A DNA stretch of 64,000 nucleotides. It comes from Charina bottae. Its lineage: Eukaryota; Chordata; Lepidosauria; Squamata; Charinaidae. The stretch's first letter is position 1. Every line of letters begins with the position of its first letter. Below the pieces are notes generated by a model. It saw only the letters and a list, made by a program, of their open reading frames with translations, searched no databases and had not been told where the DNA came from. Of this stretch, positions 58,140 through 64,000 are shown in pieces. The translations under genes and the position numbers were made by a program. Location of the stretch: contig JALMGJ010000002.1 in NCBI GenBank assembly GCA_023362775.1, positions 69,231,414 through 69,295,413 on the forward strand. Direction: 5' to 3'.

Positions 58140-59270
58140 ATGATGAGGGCTTATTTTGGTGATTCTGAATAAAATGCAATTGTGAGCATTAATGGGAAGC
58201 AACTAGAGATACTAATACCTGGGCAGATTTTTATTTGCAGAAAACTTTATTATGGAATATTTGCAAGCAAGGAGTTACACTGTTGCCAACAAAAAATAAG
58301 GTTTTTTTTAACCCATGGTCAGTGCTGCCCATTCATGTACTGTATTTGGATGACTTTGTGTCACAATCAGTTTGAAATTATAGTATGGTTGATGATTTTT
58401 TATATGCTTTGAAAGAAGATCTAGAGCCATTACTGGGCCAAAAAACTTCCTTTGCCTTTCATATTCTTCAGAAAGAAGTCCCTGTGAACCATATTACAAG
58501 TTCTGTTGCTCATTCTCAGAATAAACTGGATCAACAGTTGAATAGTATAACTTCTTGCCTAAAGAAATTGGTCAAATTACAGAATATTCTCCAAAGTGGA
58601 TGAATCTATTGTATTTGTTGCCGAGCATCTAAGTTGTATCATAATGTGTAGAAGCTGAGAATGCTGAATTAGACAAAATGTTGGACAATAGTATTATAAA
58701 AGAAGTACATTAAAGTACACATTAGATATCCCATATGTGAATTGTACCACCTCCCCACCCCCCAAATATATGAAGTACTATCTTCATGTCGATCTGAGGG
58801 TGGTAAACAAAGCTGTAGTGGGGAAACACCATCCTGTAATACTCTAATATCAGTAGATATATTACATTCCATTCAAGATGCCTGGATTTTTGCTAAATTA
58901 GGTGGCATCAAAGATTTTTGGAAAATAAAATTGGCACCAGATTCTTGCCATTTAACAACTTTTATAACACACCATGGTTGTTAGGAGTTCTACAAAATCC
59001 TATTTGGACTCCAAAATGCTCCTAAGGCTTATCAAAAGGCAAGGATCTCTCTCCTGCAGGATCTGGTATATGACTGATATTGCTGTGTATGCTGAAGAAT
59101 TCTGCAATAGATTGATGACAATTTTTGAGAGATTTCATAAAAGCAAATGCCATTTTGCAAGTCTTGAAGATATTGTTAAATTAGGCTATGTTGTCTTATC
59201 TTAAGGAATAAGAACTGATCCAAAGAAAGTAGAAGGTATTCTGCAAGCCTTTGGTCCTGAGAATCTGGAT
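58140..59270 (+). pseudogene. Ty3/gypsy protease and reverse transcriptase, decayed
   Basis: Near 58180-58215 SINGKQLEILI matches the strand before the DTG of a gypsy-type aspartic protease; the DTG itself is not intact. The RT begins near 58780 (VNKA-like), with SVDILHSIQDAWIFAKLGGI at about 58852-58910 and IKLAPDSCHLTTFITHHGC to 58982. A frameshift follows, then QNAPKAYQK-like sequence near 59010-59040. The catalytic YxDD is changed to Tyr-Met-Thr-Asp at 59067-59078, so the enzyme could not work. HKSKCHFA near 59130-59160 and LGYVVLS near 59180-59203 follow in the usual order. Stops and shifts are frequent. Confidence 0.82.
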
Positions 59271-59290
59271 TTGCTGCATTTTTTCTAGCT

Positions 59291-59672
59291 ATGAGTAGCT
59301 ATCGTATGGAATGTATTCATAGTTATACAGATATTTTGGAACCACTCTGCTTGCCCACTAGAAAAGGAGTTGCTTGGCACTGGTTTGCCATAGCTGACTC
59401 TGCATTTCAGCAGCTGAAAGATTCATTAACTAAGGAGCCTTGTCTGGCTTATAATAAGCTGAACACACCACCTTTTGGGACTTGGGGCCATCTTGCTGCA
59501 GACTCTGAAAGACAGATCAAAGAAGCCTATTCCATATGCCAGCTGTTCACTTTTTTCTCTGGAGTGGAGGTATTCACAAATTGGGGATGAAACTGTGGGA
59601 TTTCTGTGAACCAAAGGACATTCTAATGTTTATCCGTGGGGGTGTCCATTTGTGCTTTAATGGATCACAAGC
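59291..59672 (+). pseudogene. Ty3/gypsy RNase H domain, first part
   Basis: The frame reads RKGVAWHW and FQQLKDSLTKEPCLAY (about 59365-59450), the usual link from RT to RNase H, then RQIKEAYSICQLFTFFSGVEVFT (about 59510-59580) and a DHKP motif near 59660-59675. The domain is cut there by the Penelope-like insertion. The rest of it lies at about 61038-61200. Confidence 0.8.
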
Positions 59673-59760
59673 CATTCATATGCATGTCTATGAAGGTTCT
59701 CAGTCATCCAGGTGGAATTGTCTGTAGCTTCATGTCAACTGGATTTCTATTTTCTCAGTG

Positions 59761-59795
59761 GAAACGTTTCGCTCCTTATCCAAGAAGCTTCTTCA
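59761..59795 (-). ncRNA. Hammerhead-ribozyme-like motif, copy B
   Basis: On the minus strand CTGAAGA, A, stem GCTTCTT / AAGGAGC with GGAT loop, GAAAC, GTTTC. Compared with the 40.6-kb copy one C-G pair is changed to U-G, so pairing is kept. CTCAG before the core can pair with CTGAG after it (stem I). The extra A before stem II is present here as well. Confidence 0.4.
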
Positions 59796-59895
59796 GTCTG
59801 AGCAAAGTTTGTAAGGGAATCCTTAAATATGTTTCTAGGGTGGCTGTGTGACCTTGCACCTGGGGCTAGGTCATGGTTATTTGAGATGTTTATTT

Positions 59896-61023
59896 CTAAG
59901 TCCCTTTATCATCCAAAGGAGGATCGTTAAGATTACCTTGCTGTTGTTGAGAATGCGAAATAGTCTTAATCTTCCTAGGCACAGAAGACAAAGCAGGAAG
60001 GAAAATAGGGGAAAGATTGTGCCTGAGGCCCCCACCTCTATTCAAAGAAGGATTTTCCAAGTTGGCATAAATGGATTCCTTGACCCCTCTTTCAAACCAC
60101 TTATCTTCCCTGTCTAAAATGTGAACATTAATGTCCTCAAATGAGTGTCCTTTTTCCTTTAGATGAAGGTAAACTGCTGACTCTGGTCCTGTAGTGTTGC
60201 TCCTCCTGTGTTGGGCCATCCTCCTGTACAAAGGTTGTTTGGTTTCTCCAATGTAGAGCTCAGAGCACTCCTCACTGCACTGAATTGCATACACTACATT
60301 GCTTTTCTTGTGTTTTGGAGTTTGATCTTTGGGGTGTACAAGCCTCTGTCTCAGTGTGTTGGTGGGTTTGAAATATACAGGTATGTGGTGTTTGCCAAAT
60401 ATCCTTTTTATCTTTTCAGACACGCCAGCCATGTAAGGAATGACCAGGTTTTTCCGTTTACTCTGAGTCTCAGCCCTGTCTGTTGCTGTTTTAGGTCTGG
60501 TAGACTTAGATTTAGTGAAGGCCCAATTTGGATATCCACAGGCCTTCAGAGCTGTTCTCAGGTGCTGATTTTCATTCTTTTTGGAATCCATGGAGGTGGG
60601 GATGGTTTCTGCTCTGTGTGACAATGTCCTGATGACCCCTAGTTTGTGCTGTAGTGGATGGTGGGAGTCAAACATCAGATATTGATCTGTGTGTGTGGGT
60701 TTCCTTTAGATCCCTATTTCTAGCTTGCCACCGGTCCCAATGAGGACTTCACAGTCTAGGAATGCCAGTCTGTTGTCCTTGGTGTCTTCTCTGGTGAACC
60801 TAATGTTGGTATCTATGTTGTTTATATGGTCCGTGAAGGCCTGTACTTCCTGGGCCTTGATTTTAACCCAGGTGTCATCCACATACCTGAACCAGTGGGT
60901 GGGCGCTGTTCCCTGGAATGTGTCAAGTGCTTTCTTCTCCACTTCTTCCATGTATAAATTGGCCACAATGGGTGACACAGGAGAACCCATGGCACAGCCG
61001 TGTTTTTGTCTGTAAAAAGCATG
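59896..61023 (-). pseudogene. Penelope-like RT and GIY-YIG endonuclease, one stop
   Basis: A single minus-strand frame of about 375 codons, broken by one stop near 60706. The first part (61023-60709) is the end of the RT: a KHGCAMGSPVSPIVANLYME block and a catalytic YVDDT at 60871-60885. After the stop, RKPTHTDQYL and a basic linker lead to the GIY-YIG-type nuclease: VVYAIQCSEECSELYIGET (about 60240-60298), then RRMAQHRR and the NLENPSLNRG tail, ending at 59896. Penelope-like elements are defined by this RT plus GIY-YIG pair. The N-terminal RT motifs are missing, so it is a fragment, but little decay has happened since insertion. Confidence 0.9.
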
Positions 61024-61037
61024 CATTCATATGCATG

Positions 61038-61260
61038 CTTCAACCACATAAAACCACCATTTTGCTTCCTTGCCTGCAGCTTCCCACCATATGATTTTGT
61101 TGTTCAAAACATTTCTTGTAAAATGAAGGTAGCTGATTTCTTATCACATCTTCCATTGCTTGATTCAGGATCAAACTCACTGGTGGAGGGGAATGTTCAT
61201 CAGGATGTTTCTTTATATACAGTATGCTGGATGTTTAGGCATTTCCACTAAAATTGCTCT
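61038..61260 (+). pseudogene. Ty3/gypsy RNase H domain, remainder
   Basis: After the Penelope insertion the frame continues with a PYDFVVQNISCKMKVADFLS segment (about 61089-61148). This is the end of RNase H (the ...NVADYLSRLP pattern), followed by HLPLLDSGSN and a linker. One frameshift near 61085 separates it from the upstream codons. Confidence 0.78.
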
Positions 61261-61649
61261 GCCTTGCTTCTCAGACTTCAATCTGTGGTTCAATCTAATA
61301 ATTGGCCACAAAGAATTCCTGCTCTGCTGAGACCATTTAAACATGTTGCTGCCAAACTTCCTGTATATGATCATCTCTTATTGTGGGGTGAGCAGATAGT
61401 TAATCCCTGAATGTAAAGTATGCAAATGGATAAAGTCAGCCAATGGGACAACCAAGGCATGGCGAACCAAACAGATTCTGCATCTCTAAGTTTAACTGGT
61501 CAAATATTTACCCAGATGTGGAACATTTTATCAAGAACTGTCCTACCTGTGGGCAAACCCAGACTTTACATGATGATCAGCCCCTATGCCCTCTTCCACT
61601 ATCATCCCATCCTTGGGACCAAATTGGGAATTGATATTGTTGGAACCAT
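61261..61649 (+). pseudogene. Ty3/gypsy integrase zinc finger, decayed
   Basis: SKFNWSNIYPDVEHFIKNCP (about 61486-61545) and the CPTC pair at 61539-61550 match the HHCC zinc-binding domain at the start of gypsy integrases. QPLCPLPLSSHPWDQIG and an IDIVG segment at about 61628-61642 (first catalytic Asp of the core) follow. Two frames are needed, so there are small frameshifts. The domain is cut just after the IDIVG motif by the LTR pair. Confidence 0.8.
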
Positions 61650-61654
61650 ACAAC

Positions 61655-62102
61655 TGTAATGGTATGTGAGAAAGACCTTGGAAGACTGGGCAAAGAGGCG
61701 CTGCCAAGGGAACAGTCAGATAAGAGACAGCATAGCTCACAACTGGATAGTGGGAGGGGGAAGAGGCTCAGAAGAGACCCTTCCTAGTTTCTTGGGCTGT
61801 AAAGGACACAGGGGGGAGGATTGTATTTTCAGACTTGCAAGATTGATGTCAGTCTTGCGAGGTAAACCAGATAGGAATCACAACCAGATGAGCTAATTCT
61901 ACTTTATTGTAAAGCTATTGACAGAATCTTGCAAGTCTGAAAGTACAATCCTCCCCCCCCCCCGTCTCCTTTATAGCCCAAGAAACTAGGAAGGGTCACC
62001 TGCCCACCCTCCAGCTGCAGGCTATGCTGTCTCTTATCTGACTGTTCCCTTGGCAGAGTCTCTTTACCCAGTCTCCCAAGGCCTTTCCCACATACCATTA
62101 CA
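61655..62102. mobile_element. Palindromic LTR pair inserted in the integrase
   Basis: 448 bp with inverted arms: 61655-61844 and 61924-62102 are imperfect reverse complements. Both outer ends read TGTAATGGTATGTG inwards, so the unit has TG...CA ends. The 5-bp direct repeat ACAAC at 61650-61654 and 62103-62107 is an LTR-type target duplication. The right arm plus the centre is a minus-strand LTR of about 255 bp: U3, TATAAAGG at 61968-61975, AATAAA at 61903-61908, then a U5-like end near 61848. The left arm is the first 190 bp of the same LTR in plus orientation, with its TATA changed to TGTAAA. No internal coding region is present. Confidence 0.85.
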
Positions 62103-62800
62103 ACAACAAATGTTCATGTTTAAAGTCATTGACTCTTCCTATCAGAAGGCAGTTAAGTTGCCACATAGTTTGGCTGATGTCATTGTCAGAGCACTGCAGA
62201 TTATTTTGGGTAGCCAAAAATTAGCCATTTCTGTGAAGTGGCTAACTTGGGATAATGCGCAAAGTTTGTAAGTTACTCTCCTTTAACTTTTTTCCAATCA
62301 TGTGGCATTAAACCTATCCATGCTTCTCCTTACTATCCCAGGAGTAACAGAGAAGATGGAGCACTTTCATTGCTATTTGGAAAAATAAAAACCTTTGCAA
62401 ACTGCACACTATGAAGGGAGGAACTGGAAAAAGGGATTACCTAAGATTTTAATGGCATATCATCCTGTTCAAAAGATATACCTGTCAAGTTGCTTCTTTC
62501 TCAAGACATTTGTACTAAGCTTCCTGGTCTCTACCCTGAAGTGAAGGGGGTTAATTCAGCTGTTAGAGAACATCATCAGAAATTTGGGGACTAATTGGAA
62601 TATGCTGACACTATGCATACAATTGAAGGACACAATTTTAAGTTGTGGACTTGGTGTATGCTGTTAATAATCTAGCTGGTGATAAACTTCAGCCAACGTA
62701 TAAGGATGTTCACTGCATTATCCTTTGGAACGTTTCTGGGTCTCCTTTTGAACTAGTTAACACTAATTCTAGATGGTAGTATTTTAATTAGAAATATCAA
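62103..62800 (+). pseudogene. Ty3/gypsy integrase core and C-terminus, decayed
   Basis: FKVIDSSYQKAVKLPHSLAD (about 62115-62180) and an ISVKWLTWDNAQSL segment near 62228-62270 (the second catalytic Asp is in WDN, equivalent to the usual SDNG) are integrase core. Further on, weak traces of the PYYP..N.E block (near 62325-62350) and the AYHPVQ-like block (near 62455-62475) follow in shifted frames. Decay increases to the right and no 3' LTR was found. Confidence 0.68.
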
Positions 62801-64000
62801 GCATTTGACAGGTACATGTTTCTCTCAAAGCCAGGGTCTTTAATTAAGTTTATTGTGTCTGGGCTGCAAAAATCCACATGGGCCCTTGGTGGCAACAAAG
62901 AGATACAGAAATATTATATAGTAGAAATGGTAGCCCTGCACAATACTTCCTCATCCTTTCATGCCTGGATATGCATCTTCAATGTGTGGCAACATATTAT
63001 TGCTTTTTTAAAAAATGCCCTTTGCTCAGTCATGGCACCACAAGAATTAAAATGATCTAAACCACCACAATTCTCCGTGACATTCAAAGGGCTGTGAGTG
63101 TGTGAGAGAGACAGTATGTGTGTAGGATAACAACGATAATGGTTTCCTTCCTCTTCTCCCCAAACAAATTGTTGGGCTATGCTGTAAGAAGTTAAGCGTG
63201 ATGGTGCTAAGAATATCAAACACCAAGAATCCTCTGATTATCAGCTCTGAAAGCATTAGCTGGTGCAAGAAAAACGACCATTCCCAAACTTGCAAAATTA
63301 GAAAGAGCAGAGGGAAAAAAAACTTAGGGAACAATCAAAACCCCAAATCCCTAACATTCTATCTGCATAAACAGGGTATAAGTGAAAGCAATGAAGTTAC
63401 TAGTAGCAGCTGTTTGTTGTTTCTCATTAGCCAACTCTTTAAAAAGAATCCTAGCTCTTATCTTCTTTTGAAACCAATTTGATGGTGAGGCACGGAACTA
63501 ATCAGGAAAAAGAGGCAGCTGCTCTTTTCAAATCTCTCCTTCCCTTAAAATTTTGGAGCTAGACCCGTCTATCTCTTCACAGTCTTTTTGCATTTTTTTC
63601 CAGAGGCCTTTAAAGAACAGAGCACATCATGTGCTGTGTAACAGTTGGCAAATGCTTCTTTTAAGAGTGTTTGCACATTTGTGGATTGATCTTTTTATGA
63701 TCAAAGATTAAATAATCCCCCCCAAGTTCTTTTGAAAAGAAACTAATCAAATTCAGGGAGTGAATGGAGGAATAAGAGAGAGGAAGAATATTTTTAATTA
63801 CCTGATTTTAATTAGCAGATTCTGTTTCTAACAAAAATCCCTTCTTCTGAACAACATCTCTGTAGTAATATCAGAATAAGTGTGGTTCTATAGAGTAATA
63901 TAATATATTTCCTACTGTTAACTTGAGTTTGGGCACCACAAATCTCTTTTGCAGTTTAATTGACTTTATCCTGGTCATCATGTCTGAATCAAAAGCGGCC
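62801..64000. other. No gene or named repeat
   Basis: 1.2 kb after the gypsy relic with no recognised element. The final 500 bp are AT-rich and free of repeat signatures. Confidence 0.5.

Larger units (their letters stand above)
59687..61023 (-). mobile_element. Penelope-like element inserted in the gypsy relic
   Basis: 1,337 bp on the minus strand. A 14-bp direct repeat, CATTCATATGCATG, at 59673-59686 and 61024-61037 marks the target. The gypsy frame stops at the first and resumes after the second. The element starts (3' end) with the same TCTATGAAGG terminus as the copy at 40.17 kb. It is 5'-truncated inside the RT. Its 3' UTR at 59687-59895 contains the hammerhead-like block. Confidence 0.93.

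Noticed and set aside
57431..62800. Possible domesticated gypsy-derived gene
   Set aside because: The RT catalytic motif is changed, frames are broken many times, and two mobile elements interrupt it. No part keeps a long intact frame, so domestication is not supported.

Overview
The window is non-coding, repeat-rich vertebrate DNA, most likely from a squamate reptile (lizard or snake). I found no host protein-coding exon, rRNA or functional tRNA gene on either strand. The reading frames that resemble proteins all belong to transposable elements. The squamate call rests on the mixture of elements: Bov-B LINE, a tRNA-headed SINE with a Bov-B-type tail (Sauria-SINE type), CR1, L1 and many L2-like LINE tails, a Penelope-like element, Ty3/gypsy remains and hAT MITEs. 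The window is probably an intron or intergenic desert. Species cannot be read from it.

Layout. 0-5 kb: a 5'-truncated L1 on the minus strand (about 750-1419) carrying a roughly 56-bp L2-tail insertion, then a full SINE (4750-5073). 5-13 kb: a Bov-B 3' end (7375-7613), a small foldback repeat near 11.0 kb, and the best-preserved L2-like LINE (11395-12650, minus). 13-27 kb: simple repeats, L2 tails, a SINE split by an L2 tail (16789-17205), a decayed non-LTR element (21108-22185), a MIR-like SINE and another SINE. 27-34 kb: a dense stack of an L1 interrupted by a SINE, hAT elements in AT-rich satellite, a CR1 3' end and several L2 tails. 34-40 kb: sparse. 40-46 kb: a Penelope-like copy with inverted ends (40166-40671), a GC-rich hAT copy (40740-41088), MIR-like SINEs and an old L2 copy. 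46-57 kb: L2 pieces, an L1 with a 17-bp target duplication, a fourth hAT copy and two solo-LTR candidates (54341-54837 and 55027-55484).

57.4-62.8 kb is the most structured part. A decayed Ty3/gypsy gag-pol on the plus strand is broken by a Penelope-like element on the minus strand (59687-61023, 14-bp target duplication, RT and GIY-YIG endonuclease in one frame with a single stop). It is broken again by a palindromic pair of LTRs (61655-62102, 5-bp target duplication). The relative order of events can be read from the nesting.

No new gene system with a host function is visible. The observations most worth checking are the inverted LTR pair, a hammerhead-ribozyme-like motif at the Penelope ends, the hairpin L2 tails that insert as pieces of under 80 bp, and the four-copy hAT MITE family with 8-bp target duplications.
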